From Hymenobacter lapidiphilus (lineage in GTDB: Bacteria > Bacteroidota > Bacteroidia > Cytophagales > Hymenobacteraceae), in NCBI RefSeq assembly GCF_003417065.2, contig NZ_QVLT01000041.1, forward strand, positions 1-36,559: a DNA stretch of 36,559 nt, read 5' to 3'. The translations under genes were made by a program, and so were the position numbers. Below are positions 1 through 7,415 of this stretch, piece by piece. The notes under the pieces are model-generated. The model was given only the letters and a program-made list of their open reading frames with translations. It searched no databases and was not told where the DNA came from. Within the stretch, counting starts at the first letter, position 1. Each line of letters opens with the position of its first letter.

Positions 1-319
1 CGGGAGCTCGTACTGGCCAGGGTGGTGCTGGCGCCCAGGCGCAGGCGGCCGGCGGCCTCGCCGCGCAGCCCCCGCAGCTGCTCGGTTAGCTGCTCGTGGC
101 GGGCGGCCACCTCGTCGGCGTGGGCCAGCAGCAGCGCCCCGGCCGCCGTGAGGCTGATGCGGTTGCCACGCCGCTCGAACAGCCGCTGCTGGTAGGCGGA
201 CTCCAGCTCGCGCACATGCTTGGTGACGGCCGGCTGGCTGATATACAGCTCGCGGGCGCCTTGGTGAAGCTCAGGTGACGGGCCACGGCTTGGAAAACCT
301 GGAGGCGGAAATCGGGCAT
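1..319 (-). pseudogene. LysR-family transcriptional regulator, N-terminal part, frameshifted and cut by window edge
   Basis: The N-terminal winged helix-turn-helix of a LysR-type regulator begins at the ATG complementary to 317-319 (MPDFRLQVFQAVARHLSFTKA). Frame is lost near 257-261. In the -1-shifted frame the expected LysR continuation follows at once (ARELYISQPAVTKHV, then LFERRGNRISLTAAG) and stays open to the window edge. One missing base in the GC-rich stretch on the opposite strand of 251-262 explains this. The family binds DNA through this HTH and a small ligand through a C-terminal periplasmic-binding-like domain, which lies outside the window. The disruption is either a real null allele or a single-base assembly error; the intact codons on both sides suggest it is very recent or an error. 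Confidence 0.8.
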
Positions 320-381
320 GAATGCAAGGTAGGACGTTCGCCGGAAGCCTCGGCGTTGCTGCTGGAACGGCGGCCATACCC

Positions 382-468
382 GTAGGGCGGGGCTTGTCCT
401 CGGCCGCCGTTGAACAGGACCGTTGTGGTGGCGCGAATGGCGGGCGGGGACGAGACCCTACCCTACAC
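382..468. repeat. Degenerate GC-rich inverted repeat (dispersed palindrome family 1)
   Basis: An imperfect inverted repeat has left arm ~382-409 (GTAGGGCGGGGCTTG...) and right arm ~441-468, which reads GTAGGGTAGGGTCTCG... on the minus strand. The loop carries GCCGTTGAACAGGA, matching GCCGTTGAACAGAA in the spacer of the near-perfect palindrome at 26695-26860, so the two are related copies. It lies upstream of the S9 peptidase gene. No transposase is nearby. A role as transcript end or REP-like element is inference. Confidence 0.65.
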
Positions 469-527
469 GTGCCCAACCCCTTGCCCGAGTCTTGGTTATC
501 TTGCCTAAAGTTCCACCCTCCACCCTG

Positions 528-2591
528 ATGATGCACAAACCGATTATAACTGCCCTGCTGCTCCTGCCCTTCGCGGCCGCGGCCCAGACTACGTACACGC
601 CCGAACTATTGCTCAAACTTGGCCGCCTGGGCGAAATGCAGGTGTCGCCGGACCAGAAAACGGTGGCCTACACCATCACGCGCTACTCGCTGGCCGACAA
701 CAAGGGCCAGTCGGATATCTGGACCGTGCCCACCGGCGGCGGTGCGGCCCGGCAGCTGACCAATACGCCCACCGTTTCCGAGAACACGCTCAACTGGCTA
801 CCCGATGGCCGCTTGGCCTATTTGGGAGGTGAAAGCGGCACCGACCGGCTGATGGTGATGTACGCCAATGGGACGGGCAACCAGCCCTTGCGTAATGAAT
901 TTTCGGAGGATGAGGATTTCAGCAACTTGAAATTCTCGCCTCGTGGCAACTTCGCCCTATATACAATGGACGTGAAAACGGGCAAATCGGTGCAGGACTG
1001 GTACCCCGACCTGCCCAAGGCCGACGCCAAAATCATCGATGACCTCAACTACCGCCATTGGAGCAGCTGGGACGACTATAAAGTGTCGCACGTGTTTTTC
1101 CAACCTTTAGGCCGTGGTTACATGCCCACCAGCATCGCCAAAGACATTATGGCCGGCGAGAAGTTCGACGCGCCGCTGCAGCCTTTCGGCGGTAGCGAGC
1201 AGCTGGCGTTTTCGCCCGACGGCTACCGGCTGGCCTACACCTCGCGCAAGCTCACGGGCAAGGCCGAGGCTGAAAGCACCAACTCTGACATCTACCTCTA
1301 CGACATCCGCACCGGCCAGACCCTGAACCTGAGCGAGGGCCTGGGCGGCTACGATACCGAGCCCGTTTTCTCGCCCGACGGCACCCAGGTGGCCTGGCTG
1401 AGCATGGCCACGCCCGGCTTCGAGTCGGACCGCAACGGCATTGTGGTGTATGATTTCAAGAGCAAGAAGCGCGAAGATGTGACGGCCGGCTCGGAGCAGG
1501 CGGCCGGCAACGTGCGCTGGAGCGCCGACGGCAAAACCATCTATTTCGCCAGCGCGTTGGCCGGCACCCAGCAGCTATTCATGGTGCCCGCCAAGGGCGG
1601 CAAGGTGAAGCAACTCACGAAGGGCGCGTTCAACTACAACGGCTTCGAGCTGGCGGGTAAAGACGCGGTTATCGTGAACAAAACCACCCAGGCCAGCCCC
1701 GCCGATTTGGTGCGCGTCGACCTGAAATCGGGCCGCGAGACGGTGCTGACCAACATCAACCAGCAGGAGCTGGCGGGCGTGAAAACCGGCAAGCTGGAGT
1801 CGCGGATGGTGACGACTACCGACGGCAAGCAGATGCAGGTGTACGTAACTTTCCCGCCCGATTTCGACCCGGCCAAGAAGTACCCGACGTTGCTTTACTG
1901 CCAGGGTGGCCCGCAGAGCCCGATTTCGCAGAGCTTCTCGTTCCGCTGGAATTTCCAGCTGATGGCGGCCCAGGGCTACATTGTGGTGGCTCCCAACCGG
2001 CGCGGCCTGCCCGGCTTCGGCACCGAGTGGAACAACAGCATCTCGGGCGACTGGGGCGGCCAGCCCATCCGCGACTATCTCTCGGCCATTGACGCGGTGA
2101 GCCAGGAGCCGTACGTGGACCAGGACCGGCGCGGCTGCGTGGGCGCCAGCTACGGCGGCTACTCGGTGTACCAGCTGGCCGGCAAGCACGAGGGCCGTTT
2201 CAAAACGTTCATTGCCCACGCCGGCCTCTACAACCTCACCAGCTGGTACCCCAGCACCGAGGAAATGTTCTTCGCCAAGCACGACATCGGCGGTGCGCCC
2301 TGGGAAACCCCGCTCAACAAGAGCTACACCGAGTTCAACCCCCAGCAGTTCGCCCAAAACTGGGATACGCCCATCCTCGTCATTCATGGCGCCAAAGATT
2401 TCCGGGTGCCCGAGGGCCAGGGCATGGAGGCCTTCGGCACGGCCCAGTTGCGCGGCATTCCGAGCCGCTTTTTGTACTTCCCCAACGAGGGCCACTGGAT
2501 TCAGAAGCCCCAGAACGCAGTGCTTTGGAATCGGGTGTTTTTTGAGTGGCTGGGCCGCACGCTGAAGCCCGAGGGCCAGACGCAGAAATAA
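528..2591 (+). CDS. S9 family peptidase (prolyl oligopeptidase / dipeptidyl peptidase type), exported
   Basis: This is a serine peptidase of about 687 residues expected to cut oligopeptides in the periplasm or at the cell surface. The start is placed at the MMHKPIITALLLL signal peptide (ATG 528 or 531, cleavage after AAAAQ); frame upstream to 423 lacks secretion features. Residues ~30-400 form a seven-bladed beta-propeller with TolB/WD-like 'FSPDG' blade motifs (QLAFSPDGYRLAYTS, PVFSPDGTQVAWLS). The C-terminal alpha/beta-hydrolase has the nucleophile in GASYGGY (Ser541), Asp624 in HGAKDFRVP and His656 in NEGHW, so the triad is complete. It is a single gene, flanked upstream by a palindrome and downstream by a clear terminator. 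The exact subfamily (DPP IV or acylaminoacyl peptidase) is not resolved. Confidence 0.93.
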   Translation: MMHKPIITALLLLPFAAAAQTTYTPELLLKLGRLGEMQVSPDQKTVAYTITRYSLADNKGQSDIWTVPTGGGAARQLTNTPTVSENTLNWLPDGRLAYLGGESGTDRLMVMYANGTGNQPLRNEFSEDEDFSNLKFSPRGNFALYTMDVKTGKSVQDWYPDLPKADAKIIDDLNYRHWSSWDDYKVSHVFFQPLGRGYMPTSIAKDIMAGEKFDAPLQPFGGSEQLAFSPDGYRLAYTSRKLTGKAEAESTNSDIYLYDIRTGQTLNLSEGLGGYDTEPVFSPDGTQVAWLSMATPGFESDRNGIVVYDFKSKKREDVTAGSEQAAGNVRWSADGKTIYFASALAGTQQLFMVPAKGGKVKQLTKGAFNYNGFELAGKDAVIVNKTTQASPADLVRVDLKSGRETVLTNINQQELAGVKTGKLESRMVTTTDGKQMQVYVTFPPDFDPAKKYPTLLYCQGGPQSPISQSFSFRWNFQLMAAQGYIVVAPNRRGLPGFGTEWNNSISGDWGGQPIRDYLSAIDAVSQEPYVDQDRRGCVGASYGGYSVYQLAGKHEGRFKTFIAHAGLYNLTSWYPSTEEMFFAKHDIGGAPWETPLNKSYTEFNPQQFAQNWDTPILVIHGAKDFRVPEGQGMEAFGTAQLRGIPSRFLYFPNEGHWIQKPQNAVLWNRVFFEWLGRTLKPEGQTQK

Positions 2592-2594
2592 ACC

Positions 2595-2634
2595 AAAAAC
2601 GCCACCCCATGAAGTATCACGAGGTGGCGTTTTT
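2595..2634 (+). terminator. Rho-independent terminator of the S9 peptidase gene
   Basis: A perfect 12-bp stem, AAAAACGCCACC (2595-2606) with GGTGGCGTTTTT (2623-2634), has a 16-nt loop and ends in a T run. It starts 4 nt after the peptidase stop codon. Confidence 0.9.
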
Positions 2635-2740
2635 CTGTTGCTGCTCGGGTCAGGAAACGATTGTAACCGCTCCCGATCCAATTTCCAAACTACCCAAAAA
2701 AACTGGCAGCATAAGTCATCGGTTCAGCAATCGGGGAAAT

Positions 2741-3358
2741 CTACTGAGGCATCAACACTTGGTTGATTACGTGGGTTACGCCGTTGCTCGACTTTACGTC
2801 GGCTTTCACAACCGTGGCCCCGTTGATCATCACGGTACCACCGCTGATGCTTACTTTCAGCTTCTTGCCATCAACCGTAGTAACTTCCTGACCATCCTTC
2901 AGGTCGGCGGCCATTACGCTGCCGGGCACCACGTGGTAGGTCAGGATGCCAGCCAGCTTCGCCTTGTTCTCAGGCTTCAGCAGGTTATCGAGCGCGCCGG
3001 CGGGCAGCGCATCGAACGCTTCGTTGGTGGGGGCAAATACCGTGAAAGGACCACCGCTGGTGGCTTTATCGGCGAGGCCGGAGGCTTTCAAAGCGGTAGC
3101 AAGGGTGCTCATCTGCGGCACGGCCATAGCGTTTTCGGCTAGGTTCTTACTGCTCGTGTCGTCCATGCCCATTTCTGCGCCCTCCGTCATGGCTGGGGCA
3201 GTGGTGGTTGCACCAGCATCAGTGGTTGCCATATCCGTGGTGTCGGTAGCGGCGGTATCGGCGGTGTTCGAGCAGCTTGCACTGCCAAATGCCAACGATG
3301 AGGCAACAAATACGGTGGCCAGGGTGCGGAACGGGAATTTTGAGGGTGTCATTTTCAT
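2741..3358 (-). CDS. Fasciclin (FAS1) domain lipoprotein
   Basis: The 205-residue protein has a lipoprotein signal peptide (MKMTPSKFPFRTLATVFVASSLAFGSASC, lipobox ending at Cys29). A low-complexity Ala/Thr/Asp linker follows (residues ~30-65), then one FAS1 domain (~70-205). The domain shows the family's H1 and H2 signatures: TVFAPTNEAFDALPAG and, near the end, GVTHVINQVLMP, with ILTYHVVPG between them. FAS1 domains mediate cell-surface adhesion or matrix binding; the exact partner here is unknown. The second Met (MTPSK, 3352) is an alternative start. It stands alone, converging on the S9 peptidase gene, and is divergent from the M28 peptidase gene. Confidence 0.93.
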   Translation of the reverse strand: MKMTPSKFPFRTLATVFVASSLAFGSASCSNTADTAATDTTDMATTDAGATTTAPAMTEGAEMGMDDTSSKNLAENAMAVPQMSTLATALKASGLADKATSGGPFTVFAPTNEAFDALPAGALDNLLKPENKAKLAGILTYHVVPGSVMAADLKDGQEVTTVDGKKLKVSISGGTVMINGATVVKADVKSSNGVTHVINQVLMPQ

Positions 3359-3564
3359 GTGGAAAGGGGCTAATGTTTTGGTTTATAAGTTTTACAAAGC
3401 AAGAAACTGGTCATATTGTTTAGAAATTTAATCCACTTAATATTCTGTCACATAGTATCCACAATTAGTATGAGCCAAATTTGGCGAAGCTACTTTCAGG
3501 CAATCGATTACCATAGCGCCTGACATCAGGCAGTTCTTTTTCAGTCCATCATACCTCCGCATTC

Positions 3565-5061
3565 ATGACCAAACGCCTACCCGCCCTCCTACTTGCCGGC
3601 CTGCTGCTGACGGCCACCGCTACATCGGCTCAGAAGGCCCGGCCAGCCCCGGCCAGCTCAGCCCGGAACGCCGAGTCGGCTATTAAGGAGGCCGACCTAA
3701 AGCGTGACTTGTTCGCGCTGGCCGGCGACAAGTACCGGGGCCGCGAGGGGGGTACGCTCGATGAGCTGCGGGCCTCCAGCTGGCTGGCCGAACAGATGCG
3801 GGCCATTGGCATGCAGCCCGCTGGCGACGACGGCACGTTTTTTCAATGGTTTAACCTGCGGCGCACCCGCCTCACGCCGGCCAGCACCCTGCGCATTGGG
3901 GGCCGCGCGCTACGGCCGGGCCACGAAGCCGTGGTGGTAGCCCCCGTTAATGCCCAACTGAGGGCCAAGCTGGTGTTTGTGGGCACGGGCACGCCGGCGG
4001 AAGTAGCAAAGGCCAAAATAAAAGGCAAGGCGGTGGCCGTACAGCTCTCGGGCGAGCCCACCGACGGCATCAGCTACCGTCGCTACCTGTTTGGTAAGCT
4101 GCGCGAACAGGCCGCCGAACTGGCCCGGGCCGGGGCAGTAGCCGTGGTATTCGTGTCGGACGATAAGGCCCAGGCGATTTACGAGCACTGGAGCCATATT
4201 TTTGAGCGCGGCCGCTACGGCCTGCCCGCCGATGAGTCGTTGAAGATTGTGGGCGACCAAGTGCCGGTGCTGTGGCTGCCCATGTCGGAGGCCGAGGCCC
4301 TCAGCAAGTCGGGCCAGGAGTTGGTGGCCGATTTACGGGCCGAAACCTTCCTGTACCCGTCGGTGAACATTGTGGCCCGGCAGCCCGGCACCGACGCCCA
4401 GTTAAAGAGCCAACACGTCCTCTTCAGCACCCACCAGGACCACGACGGCGTGCGGGCCCCGGTAGCCGGCGACTCGATTTACAACGGCGCCGACGATAAC
4501 GCTACCGGCTGCGCGGCGCTGCTGGCTGTTATGCGGGCCTTTAAGCAGCAGCCCGCCAAGCGTTCGGCGCTGTTCGTGTACCATGGGGCCGAGGAGCGCG
4601 GCCTGCTGGGCTCGCGCTACTTTTCCAACAAGCCCACTGTGCCCCGCGAATCCATTGTGGCCGTGCTCAATGCCGAAATGATGGGCCGCAACGCCCCCGA
4701 CTCGGCCGCGCTGCTGGGCTCCACCCCGCCCCATCTTAATTCCTCCGACCTCGTGAAAACCGCCCTCACTGCCAACCAGGCCGGCCCCCGGTTCAAGCTG
4801 GACACCGAGTGGGACAAGGCCACGCACCCCGAGGGCTGGTATTTCCGCTCCGACCACCTGCCGTATGCCCGCCTGGGTATTCCGGCCGTCATGTTTACCT
4901 CGCTGCTGCACGCCGATTACCACACGCCCAACGACGAGCCGGCCACCATCGACTATAGCAAGCTGCGGCGCATGACGCAGTGGCTGTACCTGACTGGCTG
5001 GGCCGTAGCCAACCGCCCCGCACCACCCGCCCGCGAGCCGGGTTTCAGGCTGGAGAGATAG
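3565..5061 (+). CDS. M28 family zinc aminopeptidase with PA-domain-like insert, exported
   Basis: The 498-residue protein begins with a signal peptide (MTKRLPALLLAGLLLTATATSAQ). A PA-like segment (~115-265) precedes the M28 peptidase core. The co-catalytic metal site is readable: H290 or H293 in STHQDHDG, D310/D311 in GADDNATG, E343/E344 in GAEERG, E371 in NAEMMGR, and His449/His453 in HADYHTPND. Family members remove N-terminal residues from peptides using two Zn ions. Together with the S9 peptidase nearby it suggests extracytoplasmic peptide breakdown, but the two are separate transcription units. Its stop is 21 nt from the stop of the convergent FUSC gene, with no obvious terminator between them. 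Confidence 0.93.
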   Translation: MTKRLPALLLAGLLLTATATSAQKARPAPASSARNAESAIKEADLKRDLFALAGDKYRGREGGTLDELRASSWLAEQMRAIGMQPAGDDGTFFQWFNLRRTRLTPASTLRIGGRALRPGHEAVVVAPVNAQLRAKLVFVGTGTPAEVAKAKIKGKAVAVQLSGEPTDGISYRRYLFGKLREQAAELARAGAVAVVFVSDDKAQAIYEHWSHIFERGRYGLPADESLKIVGDQVPVLWLPMSEAEALSKSGQELVADLRAETFLYPSVNIVARQPGTDAQLKSQHVLFSTHQDHDGVRAPVAGDSIYNGADDNATGCAALLAVMRAFKQQPAKRSALFVYHGAEERGLLGSRYFSNKPTVPRESIVAVLNAEMMGRNAPDSAALLGSTPPHLNSSDLVKTALTANQAGPRFKLDTEWDKATHPEGWYFRSDHLPYARLGIPAVMFTSLLHADYHTPNDEPATIDYSKLRRMTQWLYLTGWAVANRPAPPAREPGFRLER

Positions 5062-5082
5062 TAATTGTCCTTATGTGGGGTC

Positions 5083-7257
5083 TCACCCGGCCTTCTCCCC
5101 CTGCCCCGCCACTGTTTCCGTTACCCGGTTGATGTCGCCGCTGAGCTTCTGGATAAACTCCAGCTGCTCGCCGAGCTGGGCATCGTCGGTTTCGGGCGTG
5201 GTGGCGGGCAGCAACGGAGGGGCCTGGGGCTCTTCGGGCAGGTTGGGCTCGCCGAGACGGAGCAGGCCGCGCCGCAACTGCTGCTGCGCCTGGCGCAGCG
5301 TTTTGAGGTCGGTGGCCGATAGCGTGGGGCGGATTTCGCCGGCCAGCAGGGCCGAGGTAATGGCCGCCACGTTGGCCGCCAGAATGTGGTTGAGCACCAC
5401 GAACTCGTGCACTTCGGCCGGGTGGCGCTGCTTGGTCCGGGGCTCAGAAAGCATGCGTTGGAAGGCCGCGCCCAGGTTGGCCGACGTCACATACACCTCC
5501 TTGCGGGCCAGCTTGTAGTCGAGCAAGGCCACGGGCGAGCCCAGCAGGGCCTGTTGCAACGTGCGCAGGTACTCCAGGTTGGCCCGCAGCACCGGCCGCA
5601 AAAAGCCCTGCAGCTGCTCCGACTCCCAGCGCGGAAACAGCAGGTAGCTAACGGCAAAGGCAATACCGCAGCCCAGTACGGTATCAAAAATACGCTCCTG
5701 CACCACCCGCACGTACCCTTCGCCCAGAAAGCTGAACAGGATGAGGACGAAGGGAGTCATGAAAATAACCGTAATCAGGTAGTTGAGGCGGGCAAAGCTG
5801 AACGACACGACCATAAAGCCCACCATCAGCGCCAGCAACAGCAGCCGGTCCGAAATCAGCCAGAGCATTACCGCTCCCAGTACCCCGCCGAGCAGCGTGC
5901 CCATTACGCGTTGGGTGTTGCGCTGCTTGGTAAGGCTGAAGGCCGGCTTGAGCATGTAGGTTATCGTCATCAGCACCCAGTAGCCGTGGTAGCCAGCCAG
6001 CATTTCGGTGATAATGAAGCCAATGAGGGAGGCCACCAGCATCCGCAGTGCGTGCCGGAAAATGCCCGAGCGCATCGTGAGCTGGCCCGTGAGCTGGCGG
6101 AGCGTAAACTGCTGGTGGGCCACAAACCGGTCGAGCTCGGGGCCGGTTGCCCCGTTTGCCTGCAGCGTGAGCAGGGGCGCGGCGGCCTCGGCAAAATATC
6201 CCTGCATGCCCTGCAGGCGGGTTGTCAGGTTGCGCAGGTTTACCAGAATTTTGCGCAGCGGCAGTACCGAGCCGGGCTGGGTGAGGTCGGCTTCGCGGGC
6301 ATCGAGACGGGCTTTAAGCTGGTTGAGGCCGGCCAGCAGATCGGGGCGGGCGGGGCGGTAGGTGTAGTTGCCCTGGATGGCAAAACCTACCCGCTCCAGC
6401 TCGGCGGCCAGGGCATCAATTTCGCTGGCAAATGCATCGAGCAGGCCATCGGCTTCGAAGCGGCGGTGCAGCTCGGCGTAGTCGTAGCTCGTGATGGTAA
6501 CCTGCTCGTAGAGGTCCACCAGATCCACGAACGTGAGTACCAGCCGGCGGCCGGTGTCGGATGACTCGCTGACCAGCTGGCGGGTTTTAAACAGCAGCTC
6601 GCGCACCACATCCTGCTTTTCGCTCACGCGCACCTGCTGGGCCACCAGGCGGCGGTAGTCGGCCTCTAGGTTGGTGCCGGTGCGGTAGAACTCGGCCTTG
6701 AGGCGCAGAAACCCGGCCACCGCCAGCACGGCCTCGCCCAGGGCCTGCTGGGCCTCGCGGTAGGGGCGCAGCCGGTTGAGGGCCAGCGCCAGGGCCAGAT
6801 ACCACACCCCGCCCGCCACCACCAGGCCCGCGTTGCTGAGCACCTGGCTGGGCGGCAGCGGCTTATCGAGCATCAGAATCATGACCAGCAAGCCGGCCGT
6901 ACCCACGGCCCCGGCCCGGTTGCCATACACGAGCAGCATGGTCAGCCAGAAGCTGACGGCCACCACCAGCGCCCCGAGCAGCCACGGATAGGGCTGCACC
7001 AAACCCGTCAGCAGCGCCATCAGGCCCGTGAGCGCCACGGCTGCCAGCCCGCCGTTGCGCTTGTGCAGCGGTGGGCCGGGCGTGTCGGTCAGGCTCACGC
7101 ACAGCGCCCCCACCGACATGGCCACGCCGGTTTCCAGCTGCCCGAGCAGCCCCAGCACCAAACCGGGCACCAGAATGGCCAGCGTGGTGCGCAGGCCGTC
7201 GGAAAACTCCTGGCTCGAAAAAAAGTAGCGCAGCTGGCGGACGTAGTTGGCGAACAT
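5083..7257 (-). CDS. FUSC/YccS-like integral membrane protein
   Basis: This 724-residue protein has two membrane blocks separated and followed by soluble helical regions. Block one (~30-140) includes ILVPGLVLGLLGQLETG and GALVVAVSFWLTMLLVYG. Block two (~375-500) includes LVASLIGFIITEMLAGYHGYWV and the family-typical TQRVMGTLLGG. This is the aromatic-acid-exporter-like FUSC family (YccS/YhfK type); substrates in Bacteroidota are not established. The start is taken at MFANYVRQLRYFF (ATG complementary to 7255-7257); upstream in-frame sequence is Arg/Pro-rich and not protein-like for this family. It is divergent from the sensor kinase, with 158 bp between the starts. Confidence 0.88.
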   Translation of the reverse strand: MFANYVRQLRYFFSSQEFSDGLRTTLAILVPGLVLGLLGQLETGVAMSVGALCVSLTDTPGPPLHKRNGGLAAVALTGLMALLTGLVQPYPWLLGALVVAVSFWLTMLLVYGNRAGAVGTAGLLVMILMLDKPLPPSQVLSNAGLVVAGGVWYLALALALNRLRPYREAQQALGEAVLAVAGFLRLKAEFYRTGTNLEADYRRLVAQQVRVSEKQDVVRELLFKTRQLVSESSDTGRRLVLTFVDLVDLYEQVTITSYDYAELHRRFEADGLLDAFASEIDALAAELERVGFAIQGNYTYRPARPDLLAGLNQLKARLDAREADLTQPGSVLPLRKILVNLRNLTTRLQGMQGYFAEAAAPLLTLQANGATGPELDRFVAHQQFTLRQLTGQLTMRSGIFRHALRMLVASLIGFIITEMLAGYHGYWVLMTITYMLKPAFSLTKQRNTQRVMGTLLGGVLGAVMLWLISDRLLLLALMVGFMVVSFSFARLNYLITVIFMTPFVLILFSFLGEGYVRVVQERIFDTVLGCGIAFAVSYLLFPRWESEQLQGFLRPVLRANLEYLRTLQQALLGSPVALLDYKLARKEVYVTSANLGAAFQRMLSEPRTKQRHPAEVHEFVVLNHILAANVAAITSALLAGEIRPTLSATDLKTLRQAQQQLRRGLLRLGEPNLPEEPQAPPLLPATTPETDDAQLGEQLEFIQKLSGDINRVTETVAGQGEKAG

Positions 7258-7415
7258 AAGCGGCGGCAAACGGGGGTTCGGCGGCCGGCGGCGGGTAGCA
7301 GCCAGGCGGCCCGGCCGCAAGTTGCAACGCCCCGCCCATATTCTGCTCCGGCTGGGGGATAATATGGCGGCCGGCCGGTATCTTCGGCCCCTCACTTCTC
7401 ATTTCAGCTCCACTT

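Noticed and set aside
1575..2681. 368-codon minus-strand frame opposite the S9 peptidase
   Set aside because: It overlaps a complete catalytic domain with an intact triad and shows no recognisable domain; also runs across the terminator at 2595-2634.
3359..3564. Search for a TTTG-N19-TAnnTTTG promoter between the fasciclin and M28 genes
   Set aside because: Only partial matches with two or more mismatches or wrong spacing (for example TAAATTTC on the minus strand).
5386..6564. 392-codon plus-strand frame opposite the FUSC gene
   Set aside because: Gln/His-rich antisense translation with no membrane or domain features, opposite a well-formed membrane protein.
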